From Planctomycetaceae bacterium (GTDB taxonomy: Bacteria; Planctomycetota; Planctomycetia; Planctomycetales; Planctomycetaceae), in contig JAGQPX010000003.1 in NCBI GenBank assembly GCA_020426505.1, forward strand, positions 1 to 64,000: DNA of 64,000 nt. Direction: 5' to 3'. A program made the position numbers and the translations under genes. Shown here in pieces: positions 30,952 through 39,636 of the stretch (position 1 is its first letter; the number at the start of each line of letters is the position of its first letter). The notes beneath the pieces are model-generated. The model was not told the origin of the DNA. It saw only the letters and a list, made by a program, of their open reading frames with translations, and did no database searches.

Positions 30952-32274
30952 TTGCATATTGCCATCATCACCGCTGGCGGCGCCGGCATGTTCTGTGGAT
31001 CGTGCATGCACGATAACACGTGGGCCCGTGCGCTGATGGCCGCCGGTGCTGAGGTGTCGCTCATCCCGACGTACACGCCGATCCGGGTCGACGAGCAGGA
31101 CGTCAGCGACACGCACGTGTTCATGGGGGGCATCAACCTCTACATGGAGCATCGCTCTCGGTTGTGGCGGCAACTGCCGCGCGCGATCACCAGACCGCTC
31201 GATCATCCTGCCGTGCTGCGAATCCTCAGCAAACTTTCGCTCAGCAACGACGCAGCCGATCTGGGTGATCTGACTCTCGACATGCTTGCGGGTGAGAGTG
31301 GCCCCATGTCGCGCGAAGTCGACGAACTGGTTGAGCACATTGCCAGTCGCCTCAAGCCCGACGTCGTGATTTTCTCGAATGCGCTACTGGTCGGTGGCCT
31401 CAAGAGGTTGAAGGAGCGATTCGACGGTCCCGTCTTCTGCACACTCCAGGGCGACGACGTCTTCACCGAAGACCTGCCGGAGTCTCACAAGCAACGAGTG
31501 ATCGACGAGGTCTCGCGAAGAGCTCAACTGTTCGACGGTTTCTTCACTCACACCCGGTTTTACCGTGATCACATGGCGGAGTACCTCGGCCTAACGCTTG
31601 ATCACATGCACGTGATTCCACTCGGGATCGACTTCGCTGGTCACGGCGGAGAGGTTTCGCCGACTTCGCGACCATTTACCGTCGGCTACTTCGCCCGCAT
31701 CGCTCCTGAGAAGGGCCTGCATCACTTCATCGACGCAGCTCTCCACCTGCACAAAAGGCGTCCCGGGGAGATTCACTTCAAGGTCGGCGGATACCTCAAC
31801 CCGCAACACCGTCGTTACTTCGCTGACCTCCAACAGAAGACACAACCACTGGGGAAGAGCTTCGAGTACGTCGGCAGTCCTGATACGCTTGCTGAAAAGG
31901 TTGCCTTCTATCAGTCACTTGATCTGCTAAGCGTGCCCACCGAGTTTCTGGAGCCGAAGGGCCTTTACGTCCTCGAAGCACTCGCCAACGGGGTCCCGGT
32001 GGTCCAGCCGCGACATGGTGCCTTCCCCGAAATGATCGAAGCGACCGAAGGTGGTCATCTGTTTGAGCCGCGAGATGCCGAGGCACTGGCGACGGCGATC
32101 GAACGCCTTTGTGATGCCCCACCGCTTCGAGAGAGTCTCGGCAACACCGGTCAGGCCAAAGTTCACGCACTCTACAATCCCTCCCGCATGGCCGAGATGA
32201 CGTTGAGTATTCTGTCAGAGCATGGCACAACTCTGTCACCTCAGCCCCCGTCAAACAAACTTCCAACAACATGA
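30952..32274 (+). CDS. Glycosyltransferase family 4
   Basis: 441 residues from a TTG at 30952, which gives MHIAIITAGGAGMFCGSCMHDN, the expected first beta strand and Gly-rich loop. An in-frame GTG at 30907 would only add residues translated from the upstream repeat. The C-terminal Rossmann half has VGYFARIAPEKGLHHFIDAA and the nucleotide-sugar-binding VPTEFLEPKGLYVLEALANGVPVVQPRHG with the E-x7-E pattern. Donor and acceptor are unknown. The stop overlaps the next gene in an ATGA (32271-32274), suggesting coupled translation with the phospholipid synthase. Confidence 0.87.
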   Translation: MHIAIITAGGAGMFCGSCMHDNTWARALMAAGAEVSLIPTYTPIRVDEQDVSDTHVFMGGINLYMEHRSRLWRQLPRAITRPLDHPAVLRILSKLSLSNDAADLGDLTLDMLAGESGPMSREVDELVEHIASRLKPDVVIFSNALLVGGLKRLKERFDGPVFCTLQGDDVFTEDLPESHKQRVIDEVSRRAQLFDGFFTHTRFYRDHMAEYLGLTLDHMHVIPLGIDFAGHGGEVSPTSRPFTVGYFARIAPEKGLHHFIDAALHLHKRRPGEIHFKVGGYLNPQHRRYFADLQQKTQPLGKSFEYVGSPDTLAEKVAFYQSLDLLSVPTEFLEPKGLYVLEALANGVPVVQPRHGAFPEMIEATEGGHLFEPRDAEALATAIERLCDAPPLRESLGNTGQAKVHALYNPSRMAEMTLSILSEHGTTLSPQPPSNKLPTT

Positions 32275-33041
32275 CGACGCTTGACACCAAGGTGGCCGAG
32301 CCCAGCGAGGCATCACCAGTGGATGAAGGACTGGCCCGCATCTCTACAACTCGGCGATTGGCGGCATGGTCGGTGCATCTGTTCACAGCCAGCGGTGCTG
32401 TGTTCTGCCTGCTGGCCCTGGATGCCACGTACGCTTCCGACTGGCAGTTGGCTTTGTTCTGGCTTGTGATCGCAGTTGCGGTCGATGCGGTCGACGGCAC
32501 TTTTGCACGCATGGCACGCGTCAAGGACGTGATCCCCACGTTCGACGGCACGACCCTCGACAACATGATTGACTTCTTCAGTTATGTGATCGTACCCGCG
32601 ATGATCATTCATCGCTCGGGTGTCCTTCCGGCTGACGCATCCTTCGCAACCGTCTGCGCGATCTGTTTGGCGTCGGCGTTCCAGTTTTGCCAGGGCGATG
32701 CAAAGACGCCCGATCACTACTTCACCGGGTTCCCGTCCTATTGGAACATCACGGCGATGTACCTGCTGGCGATGAAGCTCAGCCCGGCGATCAACCTCGC
32801 CATCGTGATTACGCTCATGCTGCTGGTGTTCGTGCCGGTGAAGTACATCTACGTCAATCGCACCCGCCCGTTCCGCCGTATCACACTGCCATTGACGGTC
32901 GTCTGGTCACTGATGGGACTGGCGATTCTCTGGCAACTGCCCGACCCTCACCCCTGGCTCGTCTGGGTGTCACTCTTGTACGTCGTCTACTACGCGGTGA
33001 TGAGCTTCTCCCTGACACTCCAGATGCGTCGTCAGAGATAG
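32271..33041 (+). CDS. CDP-alcohol phosphatidyltransferase, phosphatidylcholine-synthase (Pcs)-like
   Basis: 256 residues with about eight membrane helices. The CDP-alcohol motif is complete: D72-x2-D75-G76-x2-A79-R80-x12-G93-x3-D97-x3-D101. The N-terminal SVHLFTASGAVFCLLAL and the long x12 spacer resemble bacterial phosphatidylcholine synthase, which joins choline to CDP-diacylglycerol, more than phosphatidylserine or phosphatidylglycerophosphate synthases. The substrate assignment is inference, strengthened by the choline-transporter-like gene facing it at 33167-34621. Overlaps the glycosyltransferase stop by 4 nt. Confidence 0.82.
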   Translation: MTTLDTKVAEPSEASPVDEGLARISTTRRLAAWSVHLFTASGAVFCLLALDATYASDWQLALFWLVIAVAVDAVDGTFARMARVKDVIPTFDGTTLDNMIDFFSYVIVPAMIIHRSGVLPADASFATVCAICLASAFQFCQGDAKTPDHYFTGFPSYWNITAMYLLAMKLSPAINLAIVITLMLLVFVPVKYIYVNRTRPFRRITLPLTVVWSLMGLAILWQLPDPHPWLVWVSLLYVVYYAVMSFSLTLQMRRQR

Positions 33042-33052
33042 AGGTGCAAAGA

Positions 33053-33132
33053 GGGGTGGCCGGGTCTGACCAACGGGAAGGCCCGGTCGAGCGATCACAG
33101 GGCCATCCGCTTCGCACCTGACCCTGCCACCC
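33053..33132. repeat. 80-bp dispersed palindromic repeat, copy 2
   Basis: Inverted relative to 5640-5719. Begins GGGGTGGCCGGGTC and ends GACCCTGCCACCC. It lies 12 bp after the Pcs-like gene, between two convergent genes, where a hairpin could serve as a terminator. Confidence 0.8.
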
Positions 33133-33166
33133 TGATGACTCCTCGCTCACAATACTCAAACACTCG

Positions 33167-34621
33167 TCAAGATACGGCTCGGCAGGAGCCTCGACCTCCC
33201 AGTTGGGAGACGAGCCAGATGGTGATCATCCCGCACAGCATCGCGACCGTGCGGAAGGGGAAGTTGGTGCCGCCGTCTTCGGTGGCGAGGGGATAAGGAA
33301 TCCAGGCGGGGATGCCCATGAACGGCTCGCCTCCGCCGAGTCTCAAGGTCAGGCCGACAATCGCTCCTGCGAATGCTCCGACTCGATTTGATCGCTGCGA
33401 GAAAAGGACCATCACGAGTTGCGGGAAGATCATGACATACACAAGGTCGGCACAGAGGTACCACAAGGCATACACACTCTGCACCGACAGCGCGAGGATG
33501 GCAGCCGCGATGCCGATCAGCATCACAGCGATTCGCAGGACCAGCCGCAACTCACGATCACCCGCATCCGGTCGCGCCAGCGGACGGTAGACGTTCCAGA
33601 CGAACATGGACGAGGCGGAGAGGATTGACGAATCGACCGAGGACATCACGGCTGCCGCGACCGCTCCCAAACCAATCGTCGCCACGGCAGGCGGAGTCAT
33701 GTAAGCGAGCACCGAAGGCAAGACGAGTGCTGCCTGCGGGGCCTCTCCCAACTCGGTCGATGACCAGTCGGCTGCGATGCCTGTCGCTCCGATCACGACT
33801 GCCGGGAACGCCATCAGCAGACACCCCAGTGCGGCCCACAGTGAAAGTGATACCGCTGTCTGTTCATCTTTGGCAGCGAGAACTCTCTGAAAGTAGACCT
33901 GCCACGGGATACCGCCCAGACAAAGCAACAGGGCCATGTCCAGCCACAGCCAGATGTCCGGTCCGGTGGGAAATGCGGGCATCTCTGTCGTCGTCTGCAG
34001 GACGGCATCCAACCCACCCACGTTAGAGACAGCGAACGGCATCGCAACGCAGAGACCGCTGAACAGAAACACGAGTTGCACCACATCCGTATAGGCAACC
34101 GACCACAGGCCTCCGACGACGGTGTACCCAATGGCGACCGCTGCTGAGATGAGGATCGACGTCGAGACATCGAAGTGCAGCACCGTGGCGAACGTCGTCC
34201 CCAACGCGACGAGGATCGCGGCGCTCCAGAAGAGTTCGCCGAGGAGAGCCGGGACAAACAACAGACTGGCCGCCGTCTTGCCATATCGCTGCTCGAAGGG
34301 GTCCAGCAGAGTCGTGAAGTTCTGCCGTCGCATCTTCCGGGCGAAGAACAACCCGCCCAGCACCATGCTCAGTGCATACCCCCAAGGCGCTTGCGTCCAG
34401 ACGATCCCCTGCGTTGATGAGTAGATCGCCTCTGCGGTTCCGTTGATGTACCCACCGCCGACCCAGGTCGCCGTCATCGTGAGAACACCGATGAACATGG
34501 GCATCCCCCGCCCGGCGACGAGCAGCCCCGAAGACGTCTGATCGTCCCCCCGCCTGCGTCCTGCCCAGATCCCGACCGCAAAGATCAGCAGGTAGAACAC
34601 GGCGATCGAGAATAGTTGCAC
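33167..34621 (-). CDS. Sodium:solute symporter resembling high-affinity choline transporters (SLC5A7-like)
   Basis: 484 residues from the GTG at 34619-34621, which places the first helix (LFSIAVFYLLIFAVGIWAG) at the N-terminus; an ATG at 34786 adds 55 residues without family character. About 13 membrane helices. Several stretches match the animal choline transporter as I remember it: TWVGGGYINGTAEAIY, AYTDVVQLVFLFSGL, LLCLGGIPWQVYFQRVL, VMSSVDSSILSASSMF, LWYLCADLVYVMIFPQL. Choline is therefore the leading substrate guess. The last residues (GGRGSCRAVS) look like read-through into an intergenic repeat. Convergent with the Pcs-like gene. Confidence 0.83.
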   Translation of the reverse strand: MQLFSIAVFYLLIFAVGIWAGRRRGDDQTSSGLLVAGRGMPMFIGVLTMTATWVGGGYINGTAEAIYSSTQGIVWTQAPWGYALSMVLGGLFFARKMRRQNFTTLLDPFEQRYGKTAASLLFVPALLGELFWSAAILVALGTTFATVLHFDVSTSILISAAVAIGYTVVGGLWSVAYTDVVQLVFLFSGLCVAMPFAVSNVGGLDAVLQTTTEMPAFPTGPDIWLWLDMALLLCLGGIPWQVYFQRVLAAKDEQTAVSLSLWAALGCLLMAFPAVVIGATGIAADWSSTELGEAPQAALVLPSVLAYMTPPAVATIGLGAVAAAVMSSVDSSILSASSMFVWNVYRPLARPDAGDRELRLVLRIAVMLIGIAAAILALSVQSVYALWYLCADLVYVMIFPQLVMVLFSQRSNRVGAFAGAIVGLTLRLGGGEPFMGIPAWIPYPLATEDGGTNFPFRTVAMLCGMITIWLVSQLGGRGSCRAVS

Positions 34622-34706
34622 GGAACGACCTGTCAGACGAGTGAGCGAGCCAGCGAGATTGCAGTATTGCCGCGATTGATTTGCTGGTAAAGCCGCACGA
34701 GTGTGG

Positions 34707-34799
34707 TCATCTCGCTCCGCGAGATGACGCTGACGCTCTATCGTGTTTGCGTCAGTTGGACGATCCATCCCCCGTCCGCTCATCACGCGGAGCGTGATG
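34707..34799. repeat. Two hairpin repeats upstream of the symporter
   Basis: TCATCTCG-CTCCG-CGAGATGA at 34707-34727 and CATCACGC-GGA-GCGTGATG at 34781-34799 are perfect stem-loops. They lie between the symporter start and the end of the next gene; the second could act as a terminator for the gene at 34811-36481 only if read from beyond its stop. Confidence 0.6.
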
Positions 34800-34810
34800 G
34801 CTACTCTGGG

Positions 34811-36481
34811 TTACAAATACCGAAGCCCATCGACGACTGTCTGCGTTGGTAGCATCGAAATCGTGTGCAGGGCTTCGCCGAAGTTGTCGGTCGGATTGGG
34901 ACGGACTTCGCCAATGACCCGTTCCTCGTAACGGTCAGGAGTCAGCGTGGTGATCTCGTGCAGGACGAGAGAGCCGCCGTACTTGTTGACGCAGTTTTGA
35001 CCTGGACGGATGTGCCGCCCATTCATGTTGAGAATCGGGCCAGCCATCCGAGAGCCATAGAGTGTGATGTTCACAGGCGTTTGCGGATGCGTCACGTAGG
35101 GACCTCGCAATTCTTCTGCCATCAGCAGATGCAGGTTGCTGTCCCAGTTTCCGGCACGACCATTCGTGGTGAACATCCAGTACAGACCGTCATGACGAAA
35201 CACGACCGTGTCGGCCCCGTGAAAGTCATCGAGCAGCACGCAATCCCGCACCCACAGATCGGGAAAGTCCTCGCAGCGATAGAGTACGACCTGTCCGCTC
35301 TGCAACTGCTCCGGAATCATGTAATACGTTCCATTGTCCTCGAAAACGTAGGGAAATGAGAGGTGACAATCGAGTTCGAGGATCTTGCGAGGCTCGCTGA
35401 AGCCTGTCTGGCTGTCGTACTCCATCACGGAGAGATGCGCCTTTTGTTTCTTGTAGACATACTCTTCAACGAAGAGGTATAGCTTTCCATCCCGTTCGAT
35501 GGCACAGGGGTCGGCGATGAAGTGATCGGGACGCGGTTCATACCAGTCGATGGCCTCGATCGTCCGCCCATGTAAAGACGACGTGTCGTGCGGCCATACT
35601 CCGACCGACCATTGAACCGGTCGACTCACCCCCATGAGTTTCCCGGCGATCGACCGGAACATCACCCGACTGCCGAACATCAGCATCTGTCGATTTGTCG
35701 GTTTTCCGGAGAGCGGCTTCTCGTAGGGCTTCGACGCCAGCAGATGTTCGCTTCGGAAGACTTCGGGGGACGGCCGGTTGCGGAGCAGCTTCTCGATCGC
35801 ACGCCGGAAGAGGATGGTGCCCGTCTCCTGTTGGCGGGCCAGATTGATCCTGGGTGATGTCGGATGTGTCCGCACGTATGTCTTCGACAGAGGTCGTCCT
35901 CCCCCCTGTGAAGACTCAAGCAATTGCAGCGTTACTCCGGAGACAGGATTGTGATCGTAGACCTCCCAGAATCCGGGACACTCGCCCCGATAATCGTCCG
36001 TGTCGCCGTGGTAATAGTTCCACACGCCGTACTGTGCGACATCAAAAACGTCTCCACACAAATCGCTGAAACCGAGTTGCAAGAGCACGTCAAGATTTGC
36101 CGCTCTCAGTTGATCGACATCATTCGAACCGAGGCGAGCCCCTGTCTCATCGCTCTCCGGAACGACAGAGATTACCGACACTCCAGCCAGTGACTTCGTG
36201 AGGTCAACCAGTTTGTCCACGCACCCAATGGAGGCCGCTCGTTTCCCATCGATACTCATCAGCCGATAGTAAAGGGCATGGTTCGACTGCAGCCGCTCCC
36301 AGAGACCACGCGGCCGTGCTTGTGAGCGGGTCGAGCCATCCTGTACCACGAGGCAGAGTTCCAGTTGGTCGTGCCCTTGCACGTAATCCACGATGTCGGT
36401 CACCCACGCATCGACCGTTAACTGGTCGAGCAGAAGCCCGATCCGCAAGGGAGCCTCAGCATGTCGAACGTCACAAACCAC
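34811..36481 (-). CDS. Formyltransferase-like / GINT1-N-like fusion protein
   Basis: 556 residues in two parts. Residues 1-230 look like a formyltransferase fold: WNYYHGDTDDYRGECPGFWEV resembles the HPSxLPxYRG region of 10-formyl-THF enzymes, with VSGVTLQLL after it. Residues 280-556 resemble the beta-propeller domain found at the N-terminus of plant glucosamine inositolphosphorylceramide transferase: HFIADPCAIERDGKLYLFVEE, HLSFPYVFEDNGTYYMIPE, YGSRMAGPILNMNGRHIRPGQNC. No signal peptide, so cytosolic. Likely acts on a cell-envelope sugar; reaction unproven. Alternative: a GH43-like propeller with no catalytic role. Confidence 0.7.
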   Translation of the reverse strand: MVCDVRHAEAPLRIGLLLDQLTVDAWVTDIVDYVQGHDQLELCLVVQDGSTRSQARPRGLWERLQSNHALYYRLMSIDGKRAASIGCVDKLVDLTKSLAGVSVISVVPESDETGARLGSNDVDQLRAANLDVLLQLGFSDLCGDVFDVAQYGVWNYYHGDTDDYRGECPGFWEVYDHNPVSGVTLQLLESSQGGGRPLSKTYVRTHPTSPRINLARQQETGTILFRRAIEKLLRNRPSPEVFRSEHLLASKPYEKPLSGKPTNRQMLMFGSRVMFRSIAGKLMGVSRPVQWSVGVWPHDTSSLHGRTIEAIDWYEPRPDHFIADPCAIERDGKLYLFVEEYVYKKQKAHLSVMEYDSQTGFSEPRKILELDCHLSFPYVFEDNGTYYMIPEQLQSGQVVLYRCEDFPDLWVRDCVLLDDFHGADTVVFRHDGLYWMFTTNGRAGNWDSNLHLLMAEELRGPYVTHPQTPVNITLYGSRMAGPILNMNGRHIRPGQNCVNKYGGSLVLHEITTLTPDRYEERVIGEVRPNPTDNFGEALHTISMLPTQTVVDGLRYL

Positions 36482-36621
36482 GACTTCGCAAGGTATTCGC
36501 AGGAAAGAAGTGAGAACAGATCACTACGAAAATCTATCTCACCCTGGCCCCGTCGCAACGTTGCTGAGGACACGTGGCTGCTCGCACTCTGCGGTCGATG
36601 CATCGGCGCTTGCTGATTAGT

Positions 36622-36888
36622 CTAATCCTCCCAGTCGGACATGATATCACTCGCAAAATCGGCACAGTCGAACGCCCAGACCGCATCGAACAGGTCCAGT
36701 CCGACAAACGATGAATCACCGAACAGCGGTCGGGCAGACGTCGAACATGTCGATCTGCGTCGCTGGTTTCTGATGACTCCCGGTCGAGTCGTCCCCGGCG
36801 GGCCTTCGTATCCGCATTGCAGACACTTCTCCAGTCGCCACGAGCGGCGATCACACTTCGGACAGGTTTGAAATCTCGGTGTTGTCAT
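36622..36888 (-). CDS. Small zinc-ribbon protein
   Basis: 88 residues. A strong ribosome binding site (GGAGG, 7 nt before the ATG at 36886-36888) supports this short gene. Two CxxC knuckles near residues 9-12 and 22-25 (CPKCDRRSW...CLQCGYEG) form a probable zinc ribbon; the rest is polar and acidic with no recognised fold. It is transcribed in the same direction as its neighbours, between the membrane protein and the fusion gene. Function unknown. Confidence 0.7.
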   Translation of the reverse strand: MTTPRFQTCPKCDRRSWRLEKCLQCGYEGPPGTTRPGVIRNQRRRSTCSTSARPLFGDSSFVGLDLFDAVWAFDCADFASDIMSDWED

Positions 36889-36952
36889 TGTGGTTCCTCC
36901 ACTCAGGACAACGTGACTTCATTCGATCGGGATCACGACATTCCGCCGATCA

Positions 36953-38755
36953 TCATGATGACGGTGGACTCGCCTCGGGCGTTGTCGCGGCTGCGGAGAC
37001 GGACGATCCGTGTCCGTTTCGCCAATGGGGGAACAGTCGCGTGGGGAGCCAACCGGCTTTGTGGGCACTGATCAGCACGGCCGTGAGGAGTGTCCCTCCG
37101 CTCCACAGAGCAGCGGTCGTCGCCGTGCGTCCGAGCGCCTGGACCGTACCACGAAAGCCGATTGTTGCCAGTCCATAAAAGTTGACAGCCATGAGTGCTG
37201 TGAAGGCATACAGGTACCAGCGACTCCGATACCGTCGGGCGATCAACAGACTGACGATCGTCAACAACAACAGGTAGAGTAAACGCGTGTTCAGTGGAAT
37301 GTCCGACACGCCGGGCGCGACCATTGCGAGCACCCCTGCGACCGGCATGATCGCGGCCCCGACCAATCGCAGGACCCGTGCCCACCCATCACGATAGACA
37401 AAGCCGAGCACAACCACCGCCGACCAGAACAGGTGAGCACTCAACTGCATGCGTTGTTCGGCCAATGGGGTTTCCGGCAACACCAGCCACAGCGCGAATG
37501 TCAACAATCCGCTCGATGCCAGACACATCCATGTCGAACGACGCGACACGCCCAGAATCAGCACGATCGTTCCAACAGTGATCAACGGCCACACGTGAGG
37601 TTCGCTCAGCGAGAAGAACCCTGTCGTCGTCGGCGCCACGACCGACAGCAGACATCCACTCGCCAGCAGACCCACCTCCGCCCGCTCGGCACCTCGCCAC
37701 CAGGCCCAGGCGTACAAGGCGATCAGCAAACAGACCGTCAGCCACAATGGAGAGCCGAGCGTCGTTGTGAATTCGTTGAAGAATCTGCGAAAGACCGGCC
37801 CGCCGATTGGGAGTGCCAGCACGAGCATCAACGGCGACAACGTCAGCACTCGACGCACAAGGTTGCGCTTGCCTGTCACGAACCCCGCTTCAAGGAAGAG
37901 CGTCAACGCTGCGTACACAAGCGGAATGAGAAAGTACGGTCCCCACATCGTGTCGAACGACATGATCCAACGGCCCGATGGAAACCGCACCCACAGGGGT
38001 CCGGTCGGCCCGAACGAGAGACTCAGGGCGAATGTCCGCACTGCGACCGCACCGACGATCACGCCGAACGCAATCCACGGATACAGGGGCCATCGCCAAG
38101 GCGTGCCATTGTCGGCCACCGCCTTCGGTCCGCCACGAACGGCAGGCAACAACGTCAGCAGAATGCCGGCGGCCGCAATCGGAAACAGGAAGACTCGCCA
38201 CGCGATCATCGTTCGTGAGCCGAGCGTCAAGGACGACGAAACGAACCACGGGGCGGCATAGAACAGTGCATACGTCAAGTGCAGCGGAATGCGATATCGC
38301 CAACCAAACCGAATGCGTGTCCCCCACAACACGAGTTCCGTCACGATCGAGGAGAACAGCAGTCCAAACAACGACAACGGCCAGCCCTCGGACGACGACT
38401 CCATGTTGGCGAACAGATCGTCCGCACTGATCGACACCGCCAGAAACAACACCAGCAGCAATAGCAGAATTGACCGGGCGTCCTCCCACACCTTGCCCCA
38501 CCGGACAATCAGCACGCCGATCACCGCCAGCAACGCGGTGTACCCGGCGAGCACACCCATCATGATCCAGCAATTGATCGCCCCGATCTCCATCTCGCCG
38601 TAGACGCTGAGCACCGACGCCAGCATCAGCATCGCACTGATGACATAGAAGGGGTTATGGGTGTAAAGCTGCATGACCACCGACTTGCGCTTCTTCGGTG
38701 GCGGTGTGGGAGGACCGAGAACAACAGAATCAGCAGTCGGCGCGGAATCAGACAT
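36953..38755 (-). CDS. Large polytopic membrane protein of unknown function
   Basis: 600 residues. A cytosolic N-terminus with PPTPPPKKRKS is followed by roughly 15 membrane helices from residue 38 to about 585 and a short polar tail. I recognise no transporter or enzyme signature; Trp and Arg clusters lie in loops (RIRFGWRYRIPLHLTY, FPSGRWIMSFDTMWG). It may be co-transcribed with the smaller membrane gene upstream (39437-38907), 151 bp away. Confidence 0.75.
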   Translation of the reverse strand: MSDSAPTADSVVLGPPTPPPKKRKSVVMQLYTHNPFYVISAMLMLASVLSVYGEMEIGAINCWIMMGVLAGYTALLAVIGVLIVRWGKVWEDARSILLLLLVLFLAVSISADDLFANMESSSEGWPLSLFGLLFSSIVTELVLWGTRIRFGWRYRIPLHLTYALFYAAPWFVSSSLTLGSRTMIAWRVFLFPIAAAGILLTLLPAVRGGPKAVADNGTPWRWPLYPWIAFGVIVGAVAVRTFALSLSFGPTGPLWVRFPSGRWIMSFDTMWGPYFLIPLVYAALTLFLEAGFVTGKRNLVRRVLTLSPLMLVLALPIGGPVFRRFFNEFTTTLGSPLWLTVCLLIALYAWAWWRGAERAEVGLLASGCLLSVVAPTTTGFFSLSEPHVWPLITVGTIVLILGVSRRSTWMCLASSGLLTFALWLVLPETPLAEQRMQLSAHLFWSAVVVLGFVYRDGWARVLRLVGAAIMPVAGVLAMVAPGVSDIPLNTRLLYLLLLTIVSLLIARRYRSRWYLYAFTALMAVNFYGLATIGFRGTVQALGRTATTAALWSGGTLLTAVLISAHKAGWLPTRLFPHWRNGHGSSVSAAATTPEASPPSS

Positions 38756-38906
38756 GCCGGAACTCCTCAGATCAGAGGGGGGAAGACAGGAAATCCACAG
38801 CGTTCCAGCTCACCTCGAACGAGGCGGCGCGCGTTTCTACGTGTCCAAACCAGGCATTCGTTGGAAGAAAACCGATGCAATTCACACCATCCGACAACAA
38901 CACCGT

Positions 38907-39437
38907 TTAGCCGCGACCATCGGGAGCGATTCGCTCATCACCCCGTCTGCCATCCCATCGCGACCACACCAGAGCCCCCAGCGTGGGCACCACCATCCAT
39001 CGCCACCACTCCGCCCCGAACACGACTGTCGCGTTGAACATCAGGAAGCCCACGATCATGTGCATGCCGATCACGTACCCACGCGGCAGATGATCCATCC
39101 CCCGCCGCCAACTCCATACGACGTCGACGGGCCACCACAGAACAAGTGCATAGTTGATCCAGAGTCCACCGCCCCACTGCCAGCCGGTGACCGCCGCTGT
39201 CTGCTTTGCGGTGTGAGCGTATGCAGCTGCATGGCTCCAGCCATGCACGAACTGAAACGCAGCGACCACGTGTAACAGAAAGATGCTGCAGCCGATCGTC
39301 CACACCCAGCGAACGGCCCGCTCCCACTTTTCAAGCCGCCGCACATCGGTCGGCCAGCCATGAACATCGACGAGCAACCGCACGACGTACGTCAGCACCA
39401 TCAACCGGGCCGTCATCAGGACCGCGAAGTCACCCAT
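38907..39437 (-). CDS. Four-helix membrane protein of unknown function
   Basis: 176 residues from the ATG at 39435-39437 (five more if an upstream start is used). About four membrane helices. Conserved-looking residues are clustered: FVHGWSHAAAYAHTAKQT near 60-77 and GWQWGGGLWINYALVLWW near 82-99, the first with two His that could bind metal or heme. Not identified. Located between a half inverted repeat (39461-39500) upstream and the large membrane protein downstream. Confidence 0.68.
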   Translation of the reverse strand: MGDFAVLMTARLMVLTYVVRLLVDVHGWPTDVRRLEKWERAVRWVWTIGCSIFLLHVVAAFQFVHGWSHAAAYAHTAKQTAAVTGWQWGGGLWINYALVLWWPVDVVWSWRRGMDHLPRGYVIGMHMIVGFLMFNATVVFGAEWWRWMVVPTLGALVWSRWDGRRGDERIAPDGRG

Positions 39438-39460
39438 CTCGCACACCTGCAATCGACATC

Positions 39461-39500
39461 AAATCCGCATCACTCCGCCGTATCCGCGTCATCCGCGTTC
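39461..39500. repeat. Half inverted repeat, family B
   Basis: AAATCCGCATCACTCCGCCG then TATCCGCGTCATCCGCGTTC matches the right arm of the family B element at 42547-42582. No partner arm seen nearby; probably a decayed or solo copy. Confidence 0.6.
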
Positions 39501-39574
39501 CATCACCTCTCAATGATCCTCAACACCCTTGATGCCACGCCCCAACTCTCCGACAATGCCGCTCGTTCCAAGAA

Positions 39575-39630
39575 CCCACGGGCGTTGCCCGTGGGCTTGC
39601 TATTCGCTACTCCCTATTCGCTATTCCCTG
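39575..39630. repeat. Composite repeat: CCCACGGG hairpin plus CTACTCCCT-rich tail, copy 2
   Basis: Stem CCCACGGG/CCCGTGGG at 39575-39595 followed by GCTACTCCCTATTCGCTATT. Same composite and orientation as 30890-30949. The apgM ATG starts 7 nt after it. Confidence 0.8.
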
Positions 39631-39636
39631 CACACC

